Assembly (NCBI RefSeq): GCF_030846775.1
Contig: NZ_CP132910.1
Span: 3,475,001-3,539,000, forward strand
Direction of reading: 5' to 3'
Length of the DNA stretch: 64,000 nt
Source of the DNA: Geothrix sp. 21YS21S-2
GTDB taxonomy: Bacteria; Acidobacteriota; Holophagae; Holophagales; Holophagaceae
Both the position numbers and the translations under genes were made by a program. The notes beneath the pieces were generated by a model that was given only the letters and a program-made list of their open reading frames with translations, was not told the origin of the DNA and did not search any database. Positions 10,322 to 17,452 of this stretch are shown in pieces; position 1 is the first letter of the stretch, and each line of letters opens with the position of its first letter.

Positions 10322-10677
10322 CCCCACCCAAGGAGGTCCAGCTGGAGGTTCTGGGCCGGTCCATCCGGATCCACTCCACGGCGGGTCCCGAGGACCTGCC
10401 CCGGGCCACCTCCATTCTTGAGGACACCTTCCGCGACATGGAACGCGCCTATGAGCTAAGATGGGGTGTTCCACCATCAGCGCTGGACACATCCACATGG
10501 CTGCTGATGGGGGCCCTGAACCTGGCGCACCGCGTGGCGCGACTGGAACAGGACAAAAGTCGGCAGACACAGGACCTGGAACTGACCCTCTCCAAGCTAC
10601 TCGACGATGTTCCGGACGAAGAGAATCCCTCGGTCGGCCCCCTTTTCAAGGGGACGGAAGAGGAAGCTGGAATCTGA
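10318..10677 (+). CDS. zapA: cell division protein ZapA
   Basis: FtsZ-associated protein that bundles protofilaments at mid-cell. The 119-residue protein has the family layout: N-terminal beta-hairpin domain (VQLEVLGRSIRIHSTAGPEDLPRA, about 6-30) followed by a helix and a C-terminal coiled coil (NLAHRVARLEQDKSRQTQDLELTLSKLL). It overlaps the preceding coiled-coil gene by 4 bp. The 6S RNA candidate begins at its stop codon, the same zapA-ssrS order that is widespread in Proteobacteria. Confidence 0.85.
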   Translation: MTPPKEVQLEVLGRSIRIHSTAGPEDLPRATSILEDTFRDMERAYELRWGVPPSALDTSTWLLMGALNLAHRVARLEQDKSRQTQDLELTLSKLLDDVPDEENPSVGPLFKGTEEEAGI

Positions 10678-10845
10678 TCCCTGCGAGGCCCGTGAGACGG
10701 CCAAGCGCTTGTTCCGTATTACGCCACGGGAGACCTTCCCCCCAGCCTTGTGCGTTCCGCGCGACGGCGCGCCTTAAACTGGGAACCTGGTAGCCCCCCT
10801 ACTTGCTAGGGAACACGGCAAGCCTCCACGACCGAGCGGGGATCC
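10676..10845 (+). ncRNA. ssrS: 6S RNA candidate
   Basis: 6S RNA sequesters the housekeeping RNA polymerase by mimicking an open promoter. Between zapA and rny there is a ~170-base segment whose ends pair (GATCCCTGC with GCGGGGATC). Its 3' half contains GCCTTAAACTG, very close to GCCUUAAAACUG of E. coli 6S RNA, and the length fits the ~180-base family. Position after zapA supports the call. I inferred the ends from the terminal pairing and have not folded the molecule, so the closing stem and the central bubble should be treated as approximate. Confidence 0.75.
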
Positions 10846-10901
10846 TCAATCGTCCATGGGTTCTGAAGCCGACACCTCCAACCCCCCCTAGGAGTTGTCC
10901 C

Positions 10902-12521
10902 ATGAACCCATTGGATTATGTCTTTCTGGCCCTCGCGGTCCTGGCCGCCGTGGGGTTCTTCTTCCAGATGAAGAAGGCCCAGGCCGCCGTGGTGGATGTG
11001 TCCAAGGCCACGGCCAAGGCCGAGGCCGAACTGAAGGCCGAGCGGGACCGTCTGCTGGCCGAGGCCGAGAAGGAGGCCGGGAAGGTCATCAACCGGGGCC
11101 AGCGCGAGGCGGACGCCCTGCGCAAGGAAGCCGAGCTCAAGGCCAAGGAGCAGGCCCTGCAGGCCCGCCAGGAGGCGGAGAAGCTCGCCAACGAGCGGCT
11201 GCAGACCCTCGAGAAGCAGGAGCAGCGCCTCCAGAGCAAGGAGGACAGCCTCGACAAGAAGCTCACCCAGGTGGACCAGAAGCAGAAGGACGTGGAAGCC
11301 AAGACCGAGCGGGTCAAGGAGGAGCAGGAGAAGCTGGCCGCCCTCCAGGCCGAGGCCAAGCGCCTGACCGAGGAGCAGGCCCGCAAGCTCGAGGACATCG
11401 CCGGCCTCACCCGGGAGGACGCCAAGCTCGAACTGGTGAGCCAGCTGGAGTACACCGCCAAGATGGACGCCTCCAAGCTGGTGCGCCGCATCGAGGACGA
11501 AGCCGTGGAGGAGGCCCAGAAGAAGGCCCGCTGGACCATCGTCTCCGCCATCCAGCGCCTGGCCTCCGACGTGGTGAGCGAGGCCGCGGTGAGTTCCGTG
11601 CAGCTGCCCAGCGACGACCTCAAGGGCCGCATCATCGGCCGCGAGGGCCGCAACATCCGGGCCCTGGAGAAGGCCACGGGCTGCGACCTCATCGTGGACG
11701 ACACGCCCGAGACCATCGTCGTGAGCAGTTTCGACCCCATCCGCCGGGAGGTGGCCCGCCAGGCCATCCTCAAGCTCCTGGCCGACGGCCGCATCCACCC
11801 CGCCCGCATCGAGGAGGTGGTTGAGAAGACCAAGATCGACATGGACCAGCACCTCAAGGAACTGGGCGAGGCCGCGGCCATCTCCCTGGGCTTTCCCGAC
11901 GTGCACCCCAAGCTCCACAAGCTCATCGGCCGCCTGAACTACCGCACCAGCTACGGGCAGAACGTCCTGGAGCACACCAAGGAGGTGGCCCGCATCGCCG
12001 AGTACATGGCCGCCGAACTGGGCGCCGACCAGAAGCTCGCCCGCCGTGCCGGCCTCTTCCACGACATCGGGAAGGCCATCGACCGGGAAGTGGAGGGCAC
12101 CCACATCGAGATCGGCATGGAGCTCCTGAAGCGCTTCGGCGAGAAGGACCCCGTCATCCACGCCATGAGCTGCCACCACGGGGACTTCGAGCCCAAGACC
12201 GTGGAGGCCATGCTCATCACCGCCGCCGACGCCCTGAGCGCTGCCCGCCCAGGCGCCCGCCGCGAGATGCTGGAGACCTACGTCAAGCGCCTGGAGGCCC
12301 TGGAGGCCATCGCCAACAGCTACAAGGGCGTCCAGAAGAGCTTCGCCATGCAGGCGGGGCGCGAGATCCGCATCATGGTGGACGCCGGCCAGGTGAACGA
12401 CGACCAGGCCTTCTGGCTCGCCAAGGACGTCACCAAGCGCATCGAAGGGGAAATGCAGTACCCCGGCCAGATCAAGGTCACCGTCATGCGCGAGACCCGG
12501 GCTGTGGAATACGCAAGGTAG
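10902..12521 (+). CDS. rny: ribonuclease Y
   Basis: Membrane-anchored endoribonuclease that initiates mRNA decay. The 539-residue protein has an N-terminal membrane helix ([17 protein letters not shown]), a long Ala/Glu/Lys-rich coiled coil (about 25-190), a KH RNA-binding domain ([25 protein letters not shown]) and an HD domain with catalytic HDIGKAID and CHHGD. I start at ATG 10902, preceded by AGGAG (10890-10894); the longer in-frame version would run into the 6S region. A large inverted repeat follows its stop codon. Confidence 0.95.
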   Translation: MNPLDYVFLALAVLAAVGFFFQMKKAQAAVVDVSKATAKAEAELKAERDRLLAEAEKEAGKVINRGQREADALRKEAELKAKEQALQARQEAEKLANERLQTLEKQEQRLQSKEDSLDKKLTQVDQKQKDVEAKTERVKEEQEKLAALQAEAKRLTEEQARKLEDIAGLTREDAKLELVSQLEYTAKMDASKLVRRIEDEAVEEAQKKARWTIVSAIQRLASDVVSEAAVSSVQLPSDDLKGRIIGREGRNIRALEKATGCDLIVDDTPETIVVSSFDPIRREVARQAILKLLADGRIHPARIEEVVEKTKIDMDQHLKELGEAAAISLGFPDVHPKLHKLIGRLNYRTSYGQNVLEHTKEVARIAEYMAAELGADQKLARRAGLFHDIGKAIDREVEGTHIEIGMELLKRFGEKDPVIHAMSCHHGDFEPKTVEAMLITAADALSAARPGARREMLETYVKRLEALEAIANSYKGVQKSFAMQAGREIRIMVDAGQVNDDQAFWLAKDVTKRIEGEMQYPGQIKVTVMRETRAVEYAR

Positions 12522-12533
12522 CTCCCCTCTTTT

Positions 12534-12670
12534 CTCGGCGAACCTCGGCCCCTCGGCTGCCTCGGCGATGCCTTTCTTTTCCATGATTTGCGGCGCAAAG
12601 GTTCTGTGCGCCGCAACGGCTTGAACCAGAAAGCATCGCGGGGGCAGCCGAGGGGCCGAGGTTCGCCGAG
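12534..12670. repeat. long inverted repeat with nested hairpin between rny and RES toxin gene
   Basis: The left arm (12534-12577) and right arm (12628-12670) are reverse complements over about 43 bases; the outer 28 bases, CTCGGCGAACCTCGGCCCCT and on, are perfect. Inside the loop is a second perfect 10-bp hairpin, TTGCGGCGCA (12588-12597) / TGCGCCGCAA (12607-12616). It fills almost all of the space between two convergent genes. It may be a bidirectional terminator, a structured RNA or a small mobile (MITE- or REP-like) element; there is no T tract. Confidence 0.85.
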
Positions 12671-12683
12671 GAATTGGGATGGG

Positions 12684-13292
12684 TCAGCCCAGCTTCTTCC
12701 CGTCCCACCGCAGCGCGATGACCTCCTTCAGGCTGCATGCCTTGACGCTTGAACCCTGGAAGATGGCGAGGCACTCGCCGTCCTTCCGCCGCACGGAACG
12801 GTAGAGGATGCCCGGCTCCCCCCCGGCCCGGCAGGCGGCGCCGAAGGCCTGGGAAGGCCCGTAGTCGTCCTTCCGGCGCAGTTCCCCCCGCCCTTTCCGA
12901 ACGTCCGCGAAGGAGCCGCCCACCCGCAGGGCCAGGGACTCGAAGATGCGGGCGGCGCCCGCCGGCTCCCCGCTGTCCCTCAGGGCCTGCCCGTGGTGGT
13001 AGGCCATTTCCGCCACGCAGGTCTCGGGCGTCCCTCCGGCGTAGACGGCCCGGAAGGTGCCGTCGCAGAAGCGGCTGGCCGGGCCGCGGCCGGGCATCTG
13101 CAGGTAGGCCCGCAGCTGGGGGAGGCGGTCGGGCCTGCGGGCGCCGGAGGGCCAGGACTGGAAAACGCCCGCCCGGGCCAGCAGGGCGGCCAGTTCGGGC
13201 CGGTCCCCGGGCGGGACCAATTGGGCCAGGGGGGAGACGGAAAGGAACTTCAGCTGGTGCCAGGGATGGCTGAGGAAGTGGACGTGGTTCAC
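12684..13292 (-). CDS. RES-domain toxin
   Basis: Likely NAD+-degrading toxin of a RES/Xre module. The 202-residue protein shows RES family features: the Arg and Glu residues of the ART-like fold in SRFCDGTFRAVYAGGTPETCVAEMAYHH (about 95-123) and the closing S in FQGSSVKACSLKEVIALRWDG. The start is a GTG (13290-13292) that overlaps the antitoxin stop in the form GTGA, so translation is coupled. Known family members deplete NAD+ and stop growth; activity here is inferred. The downstream neighbour is the inverted repeat at 12534. Confidence 0.85.
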   Translation of the reverse strand: MNHVHFLSHPWHQLKFLSVSPLAQLVPPGDRPELAALLARAGVFQSWPSGARRPDRLPQLRAYLQMPGRGPASRFCDGTFRAVYAGGTPETCVAEMAYHHGQALRDSGEPAGAARIFESLALRVGGSFADVRKGRGELRRKDDYGPSQAFGAACRAGGEPGILYRSVRRKDGECLAIFQGSSVKACSLKEVIALRWDGKKLG

Positions 13293-13690
13293 AGCAGGCC
13301 CATGGACGCCGTCTTGAGGTAGCCCAGGGTCTCGATGAGGTCCTCCATGCGCCCGTCCAGCATGCGGTCCAGGGGCCGCCTTCCGCCGAAGACCGGCGCC
13401 TGGTTGGCCCGGGTGGCCCAGGCCACGCCGTCCGGGAAGACGCTGCCCGACAGCTCGTAGATGCCCAGCACGTAGGCCATGCGGTCCACCTTGTCGCCGT
13501 CCACGTCGCGCAGGTCGCCGGCCTCCAGGCGCTTGAGCCAGACGGTGTAGGTGCTCTTGGCGATGCCCAGCAGGGCCAGGCGCTCCTTCACGGGCAGGCC
13601 CCAGCGTTCCGCCACGGCCAGGAAGGTGCGGAAGGCAAGGGCCGAGGGGTCGTCCTGGACGGGAAGGGCGGTGTTCGGACTCCGGGACAT
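13289..13690 (-). CDS. Xre/MbcA/ParS-type antitoxin (DUF2384 family)
   Basis: The 133-residue partner of the RES toxin. It has an N-terminal helix-turn-helix region (ERWGLPVKERLALLGIAKSTYTVWLKRLEAG, about 27-57) and the C-terminal toxin-binding domain of the MbcA/ParS/Xre type, in which AWATRANQAPVFGGRRPLDRMLDG (about 94-117) is characteristic. It neutralises the toxin and probably represses its own promoter, which must lie in the 58-base gap upstream (13691-13748). Antitoxin precedes toxin, the usual order for this class. Confidence 0.87.
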   Translation of the reverse strand: MSRSPNTALPVQDDPSALAFRTFLAVAERWGLPVKERLALLGIAKSTYTVWLKRLEAGDLRDVDGDKVDRMAYVLGIYELSGSVFPDGVAWATRANQAPVFGGRRPLDRMLDGRMEDLIETLGYLKTASMGLL

Positions 13691-13748
13691 GGAGATCCTC
13701 CTCCCCCCAGATTAGGCCGATAATGGCCCGAAGCAACAATAGTGGCCT

Positions 13749-15107
13749 TCAGGCGAAGAACCTCATGAAGAGGAAGATCCCGCCGTTCCAGAGTCCGTGC
13801 ACGAGGATGCTGGTGAGCAGGTTGCCGGTGCGCAGGAAGGCGAAGCCCAGGACGATGCCGAGGGTGCCCAGGGTGGGCAGGCCCAGGGGCTGAAGGTGCA
13901 TGGCGCCGAAGAGCAGGCCGCTGACGGCCACGGCCAGGAGCCAGCCTGGGCGCCTTCCCAGGCGCGCCTCGAGCCGTTCCCCCAGCCACGGCAGCAGGAG
14001 GCCCCGGAACAGCAGCTCCTCGAAGACCGGCGCCACCACGGCCACCGTGAGGAACAGGAGCCCGACCGAGAGCGGCCCGCGCATGCGGGAGAGCAGGTCC
14101 ATCAGGTCCTTCTGGGGAGGCTCGGCGGCGTGCAGGAAGGGGCTGAGGGCCACGGAGACCGCGAGGACGGCGGCGAAGGCCAGGGCGAAAAAGCCCAGGC
14201 CCGACGCCAGCGCGCGCCCCGCGCGACCCGGCGCCACCCGCGCCGCCAGTTCGCGAGGTCCGATGTCTTCGGCCCAGCAGAGGTAGGCGGTGCCCAGCAG
14301 GGCGTGGAGGGCGTAGGTGAGGGGCAGGGCCGCGGGGCGCAGGAAGGGCAGGAGGATCAGCGCCGTGCCGGTGACGAAGCCGGCCCCCAGGTGCGTGAGG
14401 AACCAGCCCAGGAGCACGATGAGCAGGGCCCTTCCCGACATGGCGAACCGGGGCGGGGCGTGGGGACGGGCCGGGACCGCGGCGAGGAAGATGGCCATGG
14501 CCAGGCCGCCCAGCGCCAGCACCGCGGCGGCGAGCCCGGCGGCGGCCAGGGCCGCCAGCCGCGGCAGCACCCAGGCCGAGGCCCGGGCCTCGGCGGGCTT
14601 CGGATCGCCGCCGGCGCGGGCCGCGCACCGGGCCTCGAGCATCCCAGCGGCATAGCCCTCGCCCAGGGCCCGGAGGACCCCGGCCAGCTCCCCGGGGAGG
14701 GGCGTGCGCCCCGCGCCCTGATAGGCCCAGGACCAGATCTCCCGGAAGGTTGCGTCGGGGACCGTGCCGGAAAGGCGCGCGCCCGAGGCGAGGTCGCCGC
14801 GCTCCGCGGCGTGCACGGCGAGGATGGCGCGGTCCCAGCCGGGGGCGGTCTTCTTCTCGAGGCTGCCCAGGGCCTCCCCCGAGCCCAGGGCGGTGCCGGC
14901 CAGGGCGCCCAGGACCCGGGGCGCGGCCAGGGTCACGTCGGCGATGCGGCCCTGGAGCTCCACCCGGGTGGAGGGGCGCGCGGGCCTGGCGCGGCGCGCG
15001 CCGGCGTTGAAGCCCACGGCGAGCACGACCAGCAGCGCGAGGGTCGCGATGAAGGGATCGGCCCACGTCCGGTCAGGGTTCCAGGGCTCGGGGCCGCGAC
15101 TGTCCAT
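13749..15107 (-). CDS. CPBP family intramembrane metalloprotease
   Basis: Multi-pass membrane protein of about 452 aa in the Rce1/CPBP (ABI) family. The C-terminal half carries the family motifs: EELLFRGLLLPWL (motif 1, EExxxR), FGAMHL (motif 2, FxxxH) and the HGLWNGGIF segment (motif 3, HxxxN/G). An N-terminal helix (FIATLALLVVLAVGF) is followed by a soluble Ala-rich domain of roughly 150 residues and then seven or so membrane segments. I place the start at ATG 15107; the longer frame overlaps the divergent thioesterase gene. Members cleave prenylated or bacteriocin-related substrates; no substrate is evident here. Confidence 0.87.
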   Translation of the reverse strand: MDSRGPEPWNPDRTWADPFIATLALLVVLAVGFNAGARRARPARPSTRVELQGRIADVTLAAPRVLGALAGTALGSGEALGSLEKKTAPGWDRAILAVHAAERGDLASGARLSGTVPDATFREIWSWAYQGAGRTPLPGELAGVLRALGEGYAAGMLEARCAARAGGDPKPAEARASAWVLPRLAALAAAGLAAAVLALGGLAMAIFLAAVPARPHAPPRFAMSGRALLIVLLGWFLTHLGAGFVTGTALILLPFLRPAALPLTYALHALLGTAYLCWAEDIGPRELAARVAPGRAGRALASGLGFFALAFAAVLAVSVALSPFLHAAEPPQKDLMDLLSRMRGPLSVGLLFLTVAVVAPVFEELLFRGLLLPWLGERLEARLGRRPGWLLAVAVSGLLFGAMHLQPLGLPTLGTLGIVLGFAFLRTGNLLTSILVHGLWNGGIFLFMRFFA

Positions 15108-15141
15108 GACCCAGGATGATACATTGTCAGCAGGAGTCCCC

Positions 15142-15537
15142 ATGGCCTTTTCCCAGTCCATCGACGTGCGGTTCGCGGACCTGGACGCGCTCGGGCACGT
15201 GAACCACGCCACCTTCGTCACCTACCTGGAGTGCGCCCGCGTCGGCTGGTGGGCAAGGCTCCTGGCGGGCCGTCCCTTCCAGGAGGAGGGCTTCGTCGTG
15301 GCCAAAGTGGAGCTGGACTACCGCAAGCCCATCCTCCTGGGGGACGCGGTGCGGGTGGACCTGCGCTGCTCCCACCAGGGCAACACCAGTTTCTCCCTGG
15401 CCTACAAGGTGGTGCGCGCCACCGACAACGTCGTGCTGGCCGAAGGGCAGACCGTGCAGGTCATGATGGACTTCGCCACCGGGCGCCCGAGGCCGCTGCG
15501 GCCCGAGACCCAGGCGTGGCTTCGCACGCAGGAGTAG
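15142..15537 (+). CDS. acyl-CoA thioesterase, hotdog fold (4-hydroxybenzoyl-CoA thioesterase/YbgC family)
   Basis: Cytoplasmic thioesterase of 131 aa. The N-terminal VRFADLDALGHVNHATFVTYLE segment carries the catalytic Asp and the GHVNN-type loop of the 4-HBT/YbgC family, followed by the five-stranded hotdog sheet (VELDYRKPILLGDAV, LRCSHQGNTSFSLAYKV). ATG 15142 was chosen because AGGAG lies six bases upstream and the hotdog domain begins right there. It is divergent from the CPBP gene and 2 bases from the next gene, with which it is likely cotranscribed. Confidence 0.88.
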   Translation: MAFSQSIDVRFADLDALGHVNHATFVTYLECARVGWWARLLAGRPFQEEGFVVAKVELDYRKPILLGDAVRVDLRCSHQGNTSFSLAYKVVRATDNVVLAEGQTVQVMMDFATGRPRPLRPETQAWLRTQE

Positions 15538-15539
15538 GC

Positions 15540-16295
15540 ATGAGGCTCGGAACCGCCTGCTGGGCCGAGGGCCCCACGGAACGCCGGGCCCTGGTGGCCC
15601 AGCTGCCCAGCGATCCCGCCCGGGTCGTGGATCTCAACCGGCTGGAGCGCCTGCGCCTGGCCAAGCTTGGCGAGGGCCGGGCCGAGGCCCTGGCCGCGGA
15701 GCTCGTGCCCCCCAGCCTGCGTCAGCTCCTGGAAGGCGGCGCCAGGGCCCTGAACCGGGCCCGGCAGGTGGTGGCCTACGCGGAGAAGTGGCAGGGGCGC
15801 CAGGGCCTGCCGGAGGCCCTGGCGCCCCTGGCGGCCCAGGTGGAGCTGCTGCCCTGCCTGCCGCGGCCCGCGGCGGTCCGGCGCTGGGACGGCACCTTCC
15901 TGGACCATCTGGCGGTGCAGGGCCCCGGGGGCATCCTGGGCCAGCCGCCCACGCCCACCCTGGCCTGGGTGGGCCTCTTTGGCGGGGCCGTGGCGGGCTG
16001 CTGCCTCGCCCTGGACAACGCCCCGGGCGTGGTGCTGGGGGCCTGGCTGGAGCTGGACATGGACTGGACGGGCGCCCTGGAGCTGGGCCTCGGGGGCCGG
16101 CGCCGCCGCGTGCCCCTGGACACCTGGCGGGACCTGGAGCCCCGGGATCCGCGGCCGGCGGAAGTGGTTCTCGCGCCTCCGCCCCATTTCCGCGCGCTCC
16201 CGCAGCAGCCGGGAGGCGTGGCGCGCATCGCGTCGCCCCTGGAGACCCTCACGCTCCGCCTCGCGGAGTCGCTGGTGCATCCCACCCTGCAGTAG
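15540..16295 (+). CDS. unassigned protein, faintly fumarylacetoacetate-hydrolase-like (251 aa)
   Basis: The start is the ATG two bases after the thioesterase stop. The N-terminal half (MRLGTACWAEGPTERRALV, then a helix pair LVPPSLRQLLEGG and ARQVVAYAEKW, then VELLPCLPRPAAVRRWDGTFLDHL) resembles the layout of FAH-family N-terminal domains. The C-terminal half does not show the metal-binding Glu residues expected of an active FAH enzyme; instead it contains GGAVAGCCLALDNAPGVVLGAWLELDMDWTG. I therefore do not assign an activity. Codon use is like the neighbours. Its stop is 3 bases from the convergent nadA stop. Confidence 0.6.
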   Translation: MRLGTACWAEGPTERRALVAQLPSDPARVVDLNRLERLRLAKLGEGRAEALAAELVPPSLRQLLEGGARALNRARQVVAYAEKWQGRQGLPEALAPLAAQVELLPCLPRPAAVRRWDGTFLDHLAVQGPGGILGQPPTPTLAWVGLFGGAVAGCCLALDNAPGVVLGAWLELDMDWTGALELGLGGRRRRVPLDTWRDLEPRDPRPAEVVLAPPPHFRALPQQPGGVARIASPLETLTLRLAESLVHPTLQ

Positions 16296-16298
16296 CCC

Positions 16299-17267
16299 CT
16301 AGCCCAGCGCGAGCATCCGCTCCACGGGCCCCAGCGCGCGCCGGCGCAGGTCCTCGTCCAGGAGGATCTCGGGCTTGAGGTCCCGCAGGCAGAGGTAGAG
16401 CTTCTCGATGCTGTTGAGCTTCATGTAGGGGCACAGGGCGCAGTTGCAGCCGCTGTCGGCCGGGATGGGGACGAGCTCGGCTTCGGGCCGGAGCCGCTTC
16501 ATCTGGTGGAGGATGCCCGCCTCGGTGCCCACGATGAATTCCTTGCCCGGATCCTTCTCCACGAACTTCAGGAGGGCCGCGGTGGAGCCCACGAAGTCGG
16601 CCATGCGGCTCACGGTGGCGTCGCACTCGGGATGGACGATGACCTTGGCCGCGGGGTGGCGGGCCTTGAGCTGGGCCAGGCGGGTGGCGGTGAACTGCTC
16701 GTGGACGATGCAGAATCCGGGCCACAGGACCATGTCCCGCCCCGTCTGGCGCATGACCCACCGCCCCAGGTGGCGGTCCGGGGCGAAGACGATCTTCCGG
16801 TCCCCGGGGATGCTCTCCACCACCCGCACGGCGTTGGAGCTGGTGCAGATGATGTCTGAGAGGGCCTTCACGCCGGCGGAGCAGTTGATGTAGCTCACCA
16901 CCACGTGGTCGGGGTAGTCCTTCAGCCAGGCGCCGAAGGCGTCGGCGGGGCACCGGTCCGCGAGGCTGCACCCGGCGTCCAGGTCGGGGATGACGACGCG
17001 CTTGCCGGGGTTGAGGATCTTGGCGGTCTCGGCCATGAAATGCACGCCGCAGAAGGCGATGACCGAGGCCTCGGTGCGCGCCGCGGCCTGGGCCAGCTGG
17101 AGGCTGTCGCCCACGAAGTCCGCCAGGTCCTGGATCTCGGGCTCCTGGTAGTAGTGGGCCAGGAGCACGGCGTTGCGCTCCTTCCGGAGCCGGGCGATCT
17201 CCGCCAGGAGGTCCAGGGCGGGGTCGATGGTTTCCAGGTCGGGGACGTAGGGGGCGGGCGCGCTCAT
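16299..17267 (-). CDS. nadA: quinolinate synthase
   Basis: Condenses iminoaspartate with dihydroxyacetone phosphate to quinolinate, a precursor of NAD. The 322-residue protein has the three-fold repeat architecture and the [4Fe-4S] cysteines: FCGVHFMAETAKIL, the CTSSNAV loop and the C-terminal CNCALCPYMKLNSIEKLYLCL. Other family blocks are LLAHYYQEPEIQD, GDSLQLA, VIPDLDAGCSLAD and VHPECDATV. nadB and nadC are not in the window. Monocistronic, convergent with the preceding gene. Confidence 0.96.
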   Translation of the reverse strand: MSAPAPYVPDLETIDPALDLLAEIARLRKERNAVLLAHYYQEPEIQDLADFVGDSLQLAQAAARTEASVIAFCGVHFMAETAKILNPGKRVVIPDLDAGCSLADRCPADAFGAWLKDYPDHVVVSYINCSAGVKALSDIICTSSNAVRVVESIPGDRKIVFAPDRHLGRWVMRQTGRDMVLWPGFCIVHEQFTATRLAQLKARHPAAKVIVHPECDATVSRMADFVGSTAALLKFVEKDPGKEFIVGTEAGILHQMKRLRPEAELVPIPADSGCNCALCPYMKLNSIEKLYLCLRDLKPEILLDEDLRRRALGPVERMLALG

Positions 17268-17374
17268 GGGGTGATTCTACCGCACTGTCGAAATTTATTT
17301 TTTACAACCACTAATCATATTAGATAGTTGGATTTACACGAATCGCTTGAGGGGGCATGGGGGACTCCCTATCC

Positions 17375-17390
17375 TGTGACGTGAGTCACA
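17375..17390. promoter_or_regulatory. perfect CRP/FNR-family palindrome upstream of the glutamine synthetase gene
   Basis: TGTGACGTGAGTCACA matches the CRP consensus TGTGA-N6-TCACA exactly in both half-sites. It lies 63 bases before the glutamine synthetase ATG and about 110 bases from nadA. Which CRP/FNR-type regulator binds is unknown; FNR would need TTGAT half-sites, which are absent here. Confidence 0.6.
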
Positions 17391-17452
17391 CCCCTAGAAA
17401 GGTCCCGGGCCCCGTCCCCGGCGGCTCGCTTTTCCCATTCCGAGGAGGGATC

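Noticed and set aside
10806-12584. 592-residue minus-strand frame opposite rny
   Set aside because: Opposite a certain gene with long coiled coil; Leu/Gly/His-rich mirror composition.
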